NCBI RefSeq assembly: GCF_000428125.1
Contig: NZ_ATZI01000001.1
Location: 186,001-250,000, forward strand
Reading direction: 5' to 3'
DNA: 64,000 bases
Source: Bacteroides graminisolvens DSM 19988 = JCM 15093
GTDB lineage: Bacteria; Bacteroidota; Bacteroidia; Bacteroidales; Bacteroidaceae
The stretch's first letter is position 1. Every line of letters begins with the position of its first letter. The position numbers were made by a program, and so were the translations under genes. Positions 25,467-33,963 of the stretch are shown here, piece after piece. The notes beneath the pieces are model-generated. The model worked only from the letters and a program-made list of their open reading frames with translations. It did not search any database and was not told where the DNA came from.

Positions 25467-27098
25467 TTACCATCCTGCATTTTGTTTAAGTACATTGTCT
25501 GATAATGTAATCTGCGTAGAAGGAATCTGACAGAACCCCTTTGTTGTTTTGATTTTATCGGCTGTTATGGTTATCACATCAGGATTGCCACCGCTTTTAA
25601 GCTCAATGCCACTTTCGGCAATGGTCGATGAAGCAACATCTATGCCTTGACGAAGCAAATCCCAGTAGCGTTGTCCTTCAAAAGCGAATTCAACAAAACG
25701 TTCTTTCATGATATTTTCTTGTGAGGGTTCTTTGGTGGTTAAACCGGCACGGCTTCTAACCTTATCGAAATAAAGTTGTGCGTTGCTGCTGCCTAGTTCA
25801 GCTGCCATCAACAGCACGTCTGCGTATCTCACTACAACAAAGTCTTGGTGCTGAGATGTTTGGAAATCGCCTGAACCGTCGGCTTTCGAAGCAGAAGTTC
25901 CGTCAGCAAAAGCCATCGGAGTGTATTTTTTAACCGTGTAGCCGGTATATTCACGCTGATCTTTGAGGTCGAATGACGATTCAATGCCTTCGCCTACCAG
26001 ATCAATAATTGAAGCTGTTTTACGTTTATCACCCGATTCGAAAGCGTTCCACACTTTAGGATGCACGGTACAAGCTCCCCAACCTTTGCCGTAGGGTGAC
26101 CAATTGGTATTACGCATACCCATCATCACCAACCAGCGGTTACCGTCCTGATTACCGTTGTAATCTTGAGTCGTATTAAACTTCATGGAGAGCACGGTTT
26201 CGATGTTTCCGTCGCCGGCGTAAGTAGAGACGAACTCAAACTTACCCTGAACCGGTGTTGAGGAAGCTGCCGGCCACAGATTCTTGAACTCGGGCACCAA
26301 ATCATATTCTTTGCTGGAGATAACATCTTCCAACCCTGCCAAGGCCTGTTCTTTTGTAACAACACCAACCAAGTCAGAAGCGCCATAGTAACCTGTGTAA
26401 AACAGATAGACCCTTGCCAATAATGCTTTGGCAGCGTAGCAGGTTATGCGGCCGTCATTTGTTGAAGCATTGGCTTTAGGATAAGCATTTGTCGGTATAT
26501 TATCTGCAGCGAATTTTAAATCTTCCGCAATGAGTTTGTATATCTCAGCGGGTTCTGCCTGTGGCAGATTCTCGGCAGTAGGACCGGTCAGAAGAGGAAC
26601 GGAACCAAACAGACGGGCCAGGTCAAAGTACATGATGGCACGCAGCGCACGCGTCTCGCCTTCTACCCTTTTACGAATCTGATCATCACCTTTCCAGTCA
26701 ATCTGGTCGAGCTTCTGCAGCAGTGTATTGCAGCGGAAAATGCCTGCATAATAATCATTCCAGGTGCCATTAAATAAATTAGCATCGGAAGAAGAGACTG
26801 ATATGTCAAAACGGTCGATAGCCTGATAGCCTTTGCCATCGGTATTTCCGGTTCCTCCAAAACATTCGTCGGACATGACTTGCGAAGCCACATATATGCT
26901 AAGACTTCCATTCGAGGTAGTGCATTGCCAACCGTCATAGCAACCGATAAGTGCTCTATCGGCGTCATCAATTGTTTTATAATAATTTTCGGTGGTCACA
27001 TTGGTCGTAGATTCTACGTCCAGATAGCTCTCCGAACATCCTGTTATTCCGAAACATAACAGTCCGAGAGATAATATATTTAGTTTTAACTTATTCAT
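25467..27098 (-). CDS. SusD/RagB-family nutrient-binding lipoprotein
   Basis: 543-residue outer-membrane lipoprotein that forms the lid over its SusC partner and binds oligosaccharide. Lipoprotein signal ends GITGC, with Cys near 21. The N-terminal TPR-rich core includes NYYKTIDDADRALIGCYDGW and TRALRAIMYFDLARLFG. The C-terminal SusD motif ERFVEFAFEGQRYWDLLRQG lies near 470. It directly follows susC (25 nt) and precedes the SGBP-like gene. Substrate specificity is inferred only from the GH5 gene in the same operon. Confidence 0.93.
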   Translation of the reverse strand: MNKLKLNILSLGLLCFGITGCSESYLDVESTTNVTTENYYKTIDDADRALIGCYDGWQCTTSNGSLSIYVASQVMSDECFGGTGNTDGKGYQAIDRFDISVSSSDANLFNGTWNDYYAGIFRCNTLLQKLDQIDWKGDDQIRKRVEGETRALRAIMYFDLARLFGSVPLLTGPTAENLPQAEPAEIYKLIAEDLKFAADNIPTNAYPKANASTNDGRITCYAAKALLARVYLFYTGYYGASDLVGVVTKEQALAGLEDVISSKEYDLVPEFKNLWPAASSTPVQGKFEFVSTYAGDGNIETVLSMKFNTTQDYNGNQDGNRWLVMMGMRNTNWSPYGKGWGACTVHPKVWNAFESGDKRKTASIIDLVGEGIESSFDLKDQREYTGYTVKKYTPMAFADGTSASKADGSGDFQTSQHQDFVVVRYADVLLMAAELGSSNAQLYFDKVRSRAGLTTKEPSQENIMKERFVEFAFEGQRYWDLLRQGIDVASSTIAESGIELKSGGNPDVITITADKIKTTKGFCQIPSTQITLSDNVLKQNAGW

Positions 27099-27123
27099 AG
27101 ATTCTTATTATTTGCGGGTGAGT

Positions 27124-30100
27124 TTAAAATTTAATGTTAGCACCTACCAAGAATGTTCTGGGTCGTGGATAATAACCCAAATCAATTCCTGATACCCAAC
27201 CATTGTCTTCGGTACCATAACCAATTTCAGGATCCATTCCGTCATATTTGGTAAAAGTGAAAGCATTTTGAACCTGAGCGTAAATTCTCAACTGGCTGAT
27301 GTATTTCCAATTGATCAATTTAGAAAAATCATACCCCAAAGTAATGTTGCTGATTCTGAGGAAATCGCCATCGTGAACGTATAAATCGGAAAATTGCCAA
27401 TTTATGTTTGTTTCCGTAACACGAGGAATGTGGTTGGAAGTTCCTTCACCTGTCCAACGGGCAAGTATGGCTGATGTGTAATTGGATTTGGAGTTTCCGC
27501 CGTGATTACGGTAAGATTGAACGATCTTATTTCCTGCCATTCCGTTGGCATTCACTGAAAAATCAAATCCCTTATAATCGAATCCCAGATTAAAGCCAAA
27601 AGTAAAATCGGGCATACCGTTGCCGAGGTCTACTTTGTCGTTTTCATCAATCACACCGTTGTGATCCTGATCAACATACCTCACATCACCGGGCCTCACG
27701 TTGGTCTGCAAGATACCATTCTTTGCTGCTTTCCAATCGGCAATCTCTTGTGTGTTTTGGAACAAGCCCGCTGTTTCGTAACCCCAGAAGTATCCGATGG
27801 CATGACCGTTCTCTGCTCTGTAAAACTCTTCGGAGTTATCATAAAGCATATTGGTCAAGCCATGAATTATTCCATCTGCATTGGGTATGGCACCTACTTT
27901 ATTTTTATTATAAGCACCGTTGATACCGATGTTGTAATTCAGTTTGCCAATGCGATCATTCCAAGTAAGAGCCAATTCCACACCGGTATTTTTCACATCA
28001 CCACCATTAATAAAAGGAGCACCTGTACCAGCTGTTCCCAATATAGGAGCTTTCACCAACCAATCTTTGGTCGTTTTAACGTAAAAATCAAAATTAGCAT
28101 TCAGCTTACTGAAGAAACGGGCATCAAAACCGATATTAACCTGTTCTGATGTTTCCCATTTAACGTTGGCATTTGCCAAACGGCTCGGATACGCTCCCCA
28201 TTGGTTGTAATCGGCTCCCAATCCTTGATTACCAAAGATATAATTGGTTGTGGAGGTCTTTATAGGTGCGGCATACTGGAAATTATCTATATTTTGGTTA
28301 CCTACTTGACCCCAGCTGGCGCGTACCTTCAAATAATCCATTACATTAGCTACAGGCCTCATAAAATCTTCACCCGATACAAGCCATCCGGCAGATACCG
28401 ATGGGAAATATCCCCAACGATTACCTTTTGCAAATTTCGATGAAGCATCGGCACGTAAAGTAGCATTAAACAAGTATTTCTCTTTATAATTGTAGCCCAC
28501 ACGACCGAAGTAAGACACTCTTCTGTAATTGTCTTCCGGCTTACCCGACAGTGTTTTACCGTCTGAGTCGGTGTTTTCGGTATTATCAATATAAGCGTGT
28601 TGCCAATCATTGAATACGGACTTCAAATCCCAGTTGCCTGCGCTGAGGTAAGTTCCCTGGAAGCGAACTGCCTCCATACCAATCATGGTACTAATGGCAT
28701 GATCGTTGATGTTGAAATCGTAACCGGCTGTATTGGTCCACGTCATGGTATGTCCTTTACTCATGTTTTGAGAAACGGAAGTGTGAGCTTCGTTATACGA
28801 GTAAATGGAAAAACGATACAACGGAGTGTAGCTTCTGTACTCTGATGCGTAGTAGTTTATACCAAAAACAGACTTGATCTTTAAGTTTTTAATCGGTTGA
28901 AATTCAGCATACACATCTGCAATCCATTTCTGATTGTCACTTAAGTTATTGTTGTTTGTCATCATAACGCCGTAAGGGTTACTGTCCACATTAAACCAGT
29001 CAGAGTTTGTGGTGTCATTATAAGGACTGTCGTACTTGTTGTTATCGCTGTAAACCGGTGACAATGGAGAAGTAGAGAAAGCCCCGCGAAGGGTGTTGTT
29101 GTATTGGTTTCCAACACCTATTCCTGTATTCTTAACATACACAAAGCTGGCATGCTGACCTACTTTAAGGACGTCTTTATATAACTTATGTTCAGTGTTT
29201 ATTCTGAAATTATAGCGCTCATAGTTCGACACATCCTTTCCGCCTACAATACCTTCCTGTGAAAGATAACCCAAAGAAATAGAGTAGTTGGAAGTAGCAG
29301 AACCTCCGTTGATACCTAAACTGTAACTCTGTGTTTTGGCATTGTCTTTGAACATTTGGTCTATCCAGTCGGTGTCAATAACGGTTCCGTCTGCATTATA
29401 AATACCGGGGCGGGCTGTTTTGGAGAAGTCATATACAGAAGAGCCCGAATTCAATGCCTGCTCATTCATGATCGACATATATTCCTGGGCATTAAGCATA
29501 TCGGCTTTTCTGGCTACATTCTGAATGCCGTAATAAGCATCAAAAGTAACCTGCGCTTTTCCTTCTTTTCCTGATTTAGTGGTGACAAGAACCACACCAT
29601 TGGCCGATTGAGCTCCGTAAATTGCAGCAGATGCCGCATCTTTCAACACGTCGATTGATTCGATATCGGATGGACTTACCGCAGTAATATCTCCTTCAAC
29701 ACCGTCAATGATATAGAGCGGACCCGATTTACCTACCGTTCCTAAACCACGAACGGTAACTTTCATTTCAGCCCCGGGCTGTCCGGAAGTAGAAGCTATA
29801 CTAACACCGGGCGTTTGTCCCTGAAGGGCCTGCAGTGCATTCGTGGTGTTCATCTTCTGAAGATTGTCACCCTTCACCTGAACTGTTGCACCCGTAACCA
29901 ACTTCTTTTTCTGAACGCCGTATCCAATCACCACTACCTCATCGAGAAGTTCTGTGTCTTCCTTTAATACGATATTGATAGTAGTTTGACCGGCATATTT
30001 TATTTCCTGACTTACATAACCTATGTAAGAGAAAATAAGAGTCTGACCCTGATTTACTTTCAACGAATACTTTCCATCGAAATCAGTCACGGTACCATTG

Positions 30101-30294
30101 GTAGTGCCCTTAACGATAACACTTACTCCGATGAGCGGCTCTCCATCCGAAGCGGAGGTGACCATTCCCGATAGGGATCGATCCTGATTGGGATTAGCCC
30201 TGAGGCTGTTAGTTGCCGGCAAGATGAGTAAAAGAGCCAGCAGAATACTGAATAAATGCACGGATACGCATTTTTCATAAAATGGTTTTCTCAT
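27124..30294 (-). CDS. SusC/RagA-family TonB-dependent transporter
   Basis: 1056-residue outer-membrane transporter importing oligosaccharides with TonB energy. Signal peptide (about 1-32), a carboxypeptidase-regulatory-like domain (about 38-115, SGMVTSASDGEPLIGVSVIV), TonB box-like DEVVVIGYG near 118, plug domain (about 125-235, with LQGQTPGVSI and DGVEGDITAV), then the beta barrel ending in a terminal aromatic pattern (FLVGANIKF). First gene of the operon susC-susD-SGBP-lipoprotein-GH5. No sigma/anti-sigma or hybrid sensor gene is adjacent, so regulation must come from elsewhere. Confidence 0.95.
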   Translation of the reverse strand: MRKPFYEKCVSVHLFSILLALLLILPATNSLRANPNQDRSLSGMVTSASDGEPLIGVSVIVKGTTNGTVTDFDGKYSLKVNQGQTLIFSYIGYVSQEIKYAGQTTINIVLKEDTELLDEVVVIGYGVQKKKLVTGATVQVKGDNLQKMNTTNALQALQGQTPGVSIASTSGQPGAEMKVTVRGLGTVGKSGPLYIIDGVEGDITAVSPSDIESIDVLKDAASAAIYGAQSANGVVLVTTKSGKEGKAQVTFDAYYGIQNVARKADMLNAQEYMSIMNEQALNSGSSVYDFSKTARPGIYNADGTVIDTDWIDQMFKDNAKTQSYSLGINGGSATSNYSISLGYLSQEGIVGGKDVSNYERYNFRINTEHKLYKDVLKVGQHASFVYVKNTGIGVGNQYNNTLRGAFSTSPLSPVYSDNNKYDSPYNDTTNSDWFNVDSNPYGVMMTNNNNLSDNQKWIADVYAEFQPIKNLKIKSVFGINYYASEYRSYTPLYRFSIYSYNEAHTSVSQNMSKGHTMTWTNTAGYDFNINDHAISTMIGMEAVRFQGTYLSAGNWDLKSVFNDWQHAYIDNTENTDSDGKTLSGKPEDNYRRVSYFGRVGYNYKEKYLFNATLRADASSKFAKGNRWGYFPSVSAGWLVSGEDFMRPVANVMDYLKVRASWGQVGNQNIDNFQYAAPIKTSTTNYIFGNQGLGADYNQWGAYPSRLANANVKWETSEQVNIGFDARFFSKLNANFDFYVKTTKDWLVKAPILGTAGTGAPFINGGDVKNTGVELALTWNDRIGKLNYNIGINGAYNKNKVGAIPNADGIIHGLTNMLYDNSEEFYRAENGHAIGYFWGYETAGLFQNTQEIADWKAAKNGILQTNVRPGDVRYVDQDHNGVIDENDKVDLGNGMPDFTFGFNLGFDYKGFDFSVNANGMAGNKIVQSYRNHGGNSKSNYTSAILARWTGEGTSNHIPRVTETNINWQFSDLYVHDGDFLRISNITLGYDFSKLINWKYISQLRIYAQVQNAFTFTKYDGMDPEIGYGTEDNGWVSGIDLGYYPRPRTFLVGANIKF

Positions 30295-30372
30295 GGTACA
30301 TTGTTTAATGGTTAATTATATATCTGATGTTAACCCACCTGCCTCTATATTAGAGAGCATAGTGAATCAGTA

Positions 30373-30380
30373 CAAAATTA
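30373..30380 (-). promoter_or_regulatory. -7 box (TAATTTTG) of the polysaccharide operon
   Basis: On the minus strand TAATTTTG fits TAnnTTTG, 79 nt before the susC ATG, leaving a leader of about 70 nt. No -33 TTG at standard spacing was seen, which fits an activator-dependent promoter. Confidence 0.5.
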
Positions 30381-30505
30381 GTTTTTACCACCTACCAAGG
30401 TACACAAGGATGTTAATGCTATAGGGATAGAGCGTTAACTAAAGGGATAAGAATGTTATCTGAAAGAGTATGGAATGTTTCCTTATGTTAAACGACATAA
30501 AAAAA

Positions 30506-30540
30506 GCTCTTTACTTCTCCATCAAATGAGAGTAAAGAGC
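30506..30540 (-). terminator. Terminator of the rubrerythrin gene
   Basis: Perfect 10-bp arms GCTCTTTACT (30506-30515) and AGTAAAGAGC (30531-30540). On the minus strand it is followed by TTTTTTTATG. Confidence 0.8.
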
Positions 30541-30562
30541 CTTTTCTATGAATGTGCCGAAT

Positions 30563-31144
30563 TTAATAATTCTGCTTCATCACCTCGAAGTATGACTGAG
30601 GATGCAAGCAAGCAGGACAAGACTTAGGAGCATTCTTGCCTGAGTGAATAAATCCGCAATTACGACATTGCCAAAGAACTTCTCCTTCTTTAGCGAATAC
30701 CGAAGCTGATTCAATGTTTTTAACGAAGGCCAGGTATCTTTCTTCATGTGCTTTTTCAGCCTTAGCAATGTTGCGATACATATTAGCTATTTCACGGAAG
30801 CCTTCTTGTTCTGCAACATCGGCAAAATGAGGATAATCTAACGACCATTCTTCATGTTCGCCGGCTGCGGCTGCCTGAAGATTTTCTAAAGTTGTACCAA
30901 TTACGCCGGCTGGGAAACTGGCTGTAATTTCAACCATTCCGCCTTCCAGATACTTGAACATTCTTTTCGCATGCTCTTTTTCCTGATCGGCTGTTTCGGT
31001 AAAAATAGCCGCAATTTGTTCATAACCTTCTTTTTTAGCCGCACTGGCAAAATAAGTATAACGCATTCTGGCTTGAGATTCGCCGGCAAATGAATGCATT
31101 AAATTCTTTTCGGTTTGCGTACCTTTAATACTTTTAGTCATCAT
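30563..31144 (-). CDS. rbr: Rubrerythrin
   Basis: Non-haem iron peroxidase that detoxifies hydrogen peroxide in the cytoplasm of anaerobes. 193 residues. A ferritin-like diiron domain has the Glu/ExxH pattern (FAGESQARMRY, ETADQEKEHAKRM, AEKAHEERY). The C-terminal rubredoxin-like domain has CRNCG and CPAC ligands. Single-gene unit with an exact -7 box at 31198-31205 and its own terminator. Two adjacent ATGs make the start uncertain by one codon. Confidence 0.95.
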   Translation of the reverse strand: MMTKSIKGTQTEKNLMHSFAGESQARMRYTYFASAAKKEGYEQIAAIFTETADQEKEHAKRMFKYLEGGMVEITASFPAGVIGTTLENLQAAAAGEHEEWSLDYPHFADVAEQEGFREIANMYRNIAKAEKAHEERYLAFVKNIESASVFAKEGEVLWQCRNCGFIHSGKNAPKSCPACLHPQSYFEVMKQNY

Positions 31145-31197
31145 ATTACTTATATTTTAATTGAGTAAATTATAAATTCCGGCACATTGATTCTGCA

Positions 31198-31205
31198 CAA
31201 AAATA
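31198..31205 (-). promoter_or_regulatory. -7 box (TATTTTTG) of rubrerythrin
   Basis: Exact TAnnTTTG match on the minus strand about 55 nt upstream of the start. Confidence 0.5.
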
Positions 31206-31322
31206 ATAAAAATATGGATTAATAAAGAATATAAAATGTCTTTTTGAAAGTGAAATATACTAGGAAATGCCACGCAAATATAAATAAAGTGTTCTATAAC
31301 ATGTTTCAACCATTATTTTATG

Positions 31323-31346
31323 TAATTTTGCAGTCTGTAACAGACT
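31323..31346 (+). promoter_or_regulatory. SulP promoter with an inverted repeat over +1
   Basis: TAATTTTG at 31323-31330 is followed one base later by AGTCTG-TAA-CAGACT (31332-31346), a perfect 6-bp inverted repeat across the expected transcription start. It could be an operator or a 5'-end hairpin. Confidence 0.5.
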
Positions 31347-31392
31347 ACTATAAAATATTTATTATACAATCAACTCAAAAAGTAAGATTAAA

Positions 31393-33075
31393 ATGAAAGC
31401 ATTTGAATTCAAGCCAAAGCTGTTCCTTGCTTTGAAGAATTATTCAAAAGAATTGTTCATGGCCGATTTGATGGCCGGTATCATTGTGGGTATCGTTGCT
31501 TTACCGCTGGCCATTGCATTTGGTATTGCTTCGGGTGTTTCTCCGGAGAAAGGTATTATTACAGCTATCATAGCAGGATTCATCATTTCAATGATGGGGG
31601 GTAGTAAAGTACAAATTGGGGGGCCTACAGGTGCTTTTATCGTTATCGTATATGGAATTATACAACAATACGGTGAAGCCGGACTCATCGTTGCCACTCT
31701 CATGGCCGGTGTATTGCTTATCTTATTAGGGGTATTCAAATTGGGTGCTATCATTAAATTTATTCCCTACCCTATCATCGTAGGATTTACCAGTGGTATT
31801 GCCGTTACGATATTCACCACGCAGATTGCCGACATATTCGGACTTTCTTTTGGAGGAGAAAAAATTCCGGGCGACTTTATCGGCAAATGGATCATGTATT
31901 TCAATCATTTTGATACCATTAACTGGTGGAATACGATAATCAGCATTGCCAGTATCATTATCATTGCAATGACTCCTAAGTTCTCCAAAAAGATTCCGGG
32001 ATCACTTATAGCAATCATCGCCATCACCTTATTGGTGTATGTGCTTAAAACGTATGTAGGGGTTGACTCCATTGATACTATTGGTGATCGTTTCAGTATA
32101 AAAGCGCAATTGCCGGGTGCAGAGGTGCCCACACTGAATTGGGAAGCAATGAAAGGTTTGCTCCCTGCCGCTATTACCATTGCCGTACTGGGGGCAATAG
32201 AATCTCTTTTATCTGCTACTGTTGCCGATGGTGTGATAGGCGACAAACACGATTCGAACACGGAGTTGATTGCACAAGGAACGGCCAATATCATTACGCC
32301 GCTGTTCGGAGGTATTCCGGCAACAGGAGCCATAGCACGTACAATGACCAACATCAATAACGGGGGAAAAACTCCGGTAGCCGGGCTCATTCATGCCGTG
32401 GTATTGTTTCTGATTCTTTTGTTTCTAATGCCGCTGGCACAATACATCCCCATGGCTTGCTTGGCCGGTGTATTGGTCGTTGTGTCTTATAACATGAGTG
32501 AATGGCGAACCTTTCGTGCTTTATTAAAAAATCCCAAATCGGATATTACCGTACTGTTGATAACCTTCTTCCTCACCGTTATTTTTGATTTAACCGTAGC
32601 CATTGAAGTAGGACTGGTTATTGCTTGTCTGCTTTTTATGCGACGGGTAGCCGAGACAACAGAAATATCTGTTATCACTGATGAGATAAACCCCAACGAA
32701 GAGCTTGACATAGCTGTTAATGAAGAAAGTTTGATGGTTCCCAAAGGGGTGGAAGTTTATGAAATTAACGGTCCGTATTTTTTTGGTATTGCCAACAAAT
32801 TTGAAGAACAGATGGTACAGCTGGGCGACCGTCCCAAAGTGCGTATCATACGCATGAGAAAAGTTCCTTTCATTGACTCAACCGGTATTCATAACCTGAC
32901 TAACTTGTGTAAGATGTCTAAAAAAGAACGCATTACCATTGTGCTTTCCGGAGTGAACGAAAAAGTACATCATGTGTTAGAGAAATCGGGCTTTTACGAA
33001 TTACTGGGCGAAGAGAATATTTGTGAGAATATCAATGTAGCAATTGACAGGGCTAATCAGATTATACAGAAATAA
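31393..33075 (+). CDS. SulP family inorganic anion transporter with STAS domain
   Basis: 560-residue SLC26/SulP transporter; substrates in the family include sulfate, bicarbonate and other anions. About 12 hydrophobic segments run from residue 28 to 425, with the signatures GGSKVQIGGPTGAFIV and ATGAIARTMTNINNGGKTPVAG. A cytosolic STAS domain covers about 450-560, with FIDSTGIHNL near 497. The substrate is not readable from sequence and no sulfur-assimilation or carbonic anhydrase gene is adjacent. Single-gene unit that ends at a very strong terminator. Confidence 0.92.
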   Translation: MKAFEFKPKLFLALKNYSKELFMADLMAGIIVGIVALPLAIAFGIASGVSPEKGIITAIIAGFIISMMGGSKVQIGGPTGAFIVIVYGIIQQYGEAGLIVATLMAGVLLILLGVFKLGAIIKFIPYPIIVGFTSGIAVTIFTTQIADIFGLSFGGEKIPGDFIGKWIMYFNHFDTINWWNTIISIASIIIIAMTPKFSKKIPGSLIAIIAITLLVYVLKTYVGVDSIDTIGDRFSIKAQLPGAEVPTLNWEAMKGLLPAAITIAVLGAIESLLSATVADGVIGDKHDSNTELIAQGTANIITPLFGGIPATGAIARTMTNINNGGKTPVAGLIHAVVLFLILLFLMPLAQYIPMACLAGVLVVVSYNMSEWRTFRALLKNPKSDITVLLITFFLTVIFDLTVAIEVGLVIACLLFMRRVAETTEISVITDEINPNEELDIAVNEESLMVPKGVEVYEINGPYFFGIANKFEEQMVQLGDRPKVRIIRMRKVPFIDSTGIHNLTNLCKMSKKERITIVLSGVNEKVHHVLEKSGFYELLGEENICENINVAIDRANQIIQK

Positions 33076-33089
33076 ATGCCGCTACATAT

Positions 33090-33134
33090 CTAACTAAATA
33101 AGGTTCGGGAATTTCCCGAACCTTATTTAGTTAG
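33090..33134. terminator. Very strong bidirectional terminator
   Basis: Perfect 21-bp arms at 33090-33110 and 33114-33134 around the 3-nt centre ATT. It lies between the convergent sulP and radical SAM genes, and the stop codon of the latter is inside the right arm. Confidence 0.88.
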
Positions 33135-33907
33135 TAAGATGCTGTTGCGAAAATATGCTCTTTAGATAGCAAGTCAACAATCCGGTCAAGTTCATCGGGT
33201 GTTGCTTTCTGCAATTCGTGTCCCGGTGTATCTCTGTCGATCGTATAGATCATGACCTGTCGGGGTGCAATGCTTTTCACAGCTTCAATCCACGGCAGAA
33301 CATACTCATCGGTGGTATTGTCCATGCTTTTCCCTTTGTAACTGCCTTTAAGGAACATGGTTTGAATAATGCAGTCGCCCTTAAACTCTTTCAGCGTATC
33401 GACAATATCGGCAACCGAATAATTCCCCACAGGACGGTCAAGCATACGGATATACGCTTCATCAACCGTATCCAGTTTCATAATGTTGTTGTCGACCTTC
33501 TTCAGTGCTTCGAATACATCGGGGCGTTTAATAAAAGTAGAATTACTCAGTACGCTAACCTTGGCATTGGGAAAATAACGATTACGAAGAAGCAGTGTAT
33601 CATGAATAATCCGGGCAAAATCAGGATGACAAGTAGGCTCACCGTTACCGGCAAAAGTAAGCACATCGGGTTGTGGCCCATTAGCTTTCATATCAATCAA
33701 TTTCTTCTCAAGAGCTTTGATTACCTTTTCATAAGTAGGCATCGGGGTTTTGGCTCTATAATCGGCATTCAGTCCGCATTCACAATAAACACAATCAAAA
33801 GAACAAACTTTTCCGTCGGCAGGCAGAAGGTTGATACCCAAAGAGACTCCCAGTCTGCGAGAATGAACCGGACCAAATATAGGTGATGGATAGATTATAG
33901 TCGACAT
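33131..33907 (-). CDS. Radical SAM protein (COG0731-like Fe-S oxidoreductase)
   Basis: 258 residues. The radical SAM cluster motif CSFDCVYC has Cys35, Cys39 and Cys42, preceded by a conserved N-terminal region (PSPIFGPVHSRRLGVSLGINLLP). GEPTCHPDF near 90 and a partial barrel follow. There is no extra cluster domain. The family is widespread and relates to, but is distinct from, the wybutosine enzyme Tyw1; its reaction is not known to me. Single-gene unit with an exact -7 box (TAACTTTG) at 33939-33946. Confidence 0.82.
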   Translation of the reverse strand: MSTIIYPSPIFGPVHSRRLGVSLGINLLPADGKVCSFDCVYCECGLNADYRAKTPMPTYEKVIKALEKKLIDMKANGPQPDVLTFAGNGEPTCHPDFARIIHDTLLLRNRYFPNAKVSVLSNSTFIKRPDVFEALKKVDNNIMKLDTVDEAYIRMLDRPVGNYSVADIVDTLKEFKGDCIIQTMFLKGSYKGKSMDNTTDEYVLPWIEAVKSIAPRQVMIYTIDRDTPGHELQKATPDELDRIVDLLSKEHIFATASY

Positions 33908-33938
33908 TTCTTTTTTATTTATTTTCCGTTTTGGTTCG

Positions 33939-33946
33939 CAAAGTTA
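33939..33946 (-). promoter_or_regulatory. -7 box (TAACTTTG) of the radical SAM gene
   Basis: Exact TAnnTTTG match on the minus strand, 32 nt upstream of the ATG. Confidence 0.5.
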
Positions 33947-33963
33947 CATAAAAGATGAATAGG

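Noticed and set aside
33218-33886. 222-codon open frame on the plus strand
   Set aside because: Antisense to the radical SAM gene, whose CxxxCxxC motif and homology are clear; the opposite frame is a shadow.
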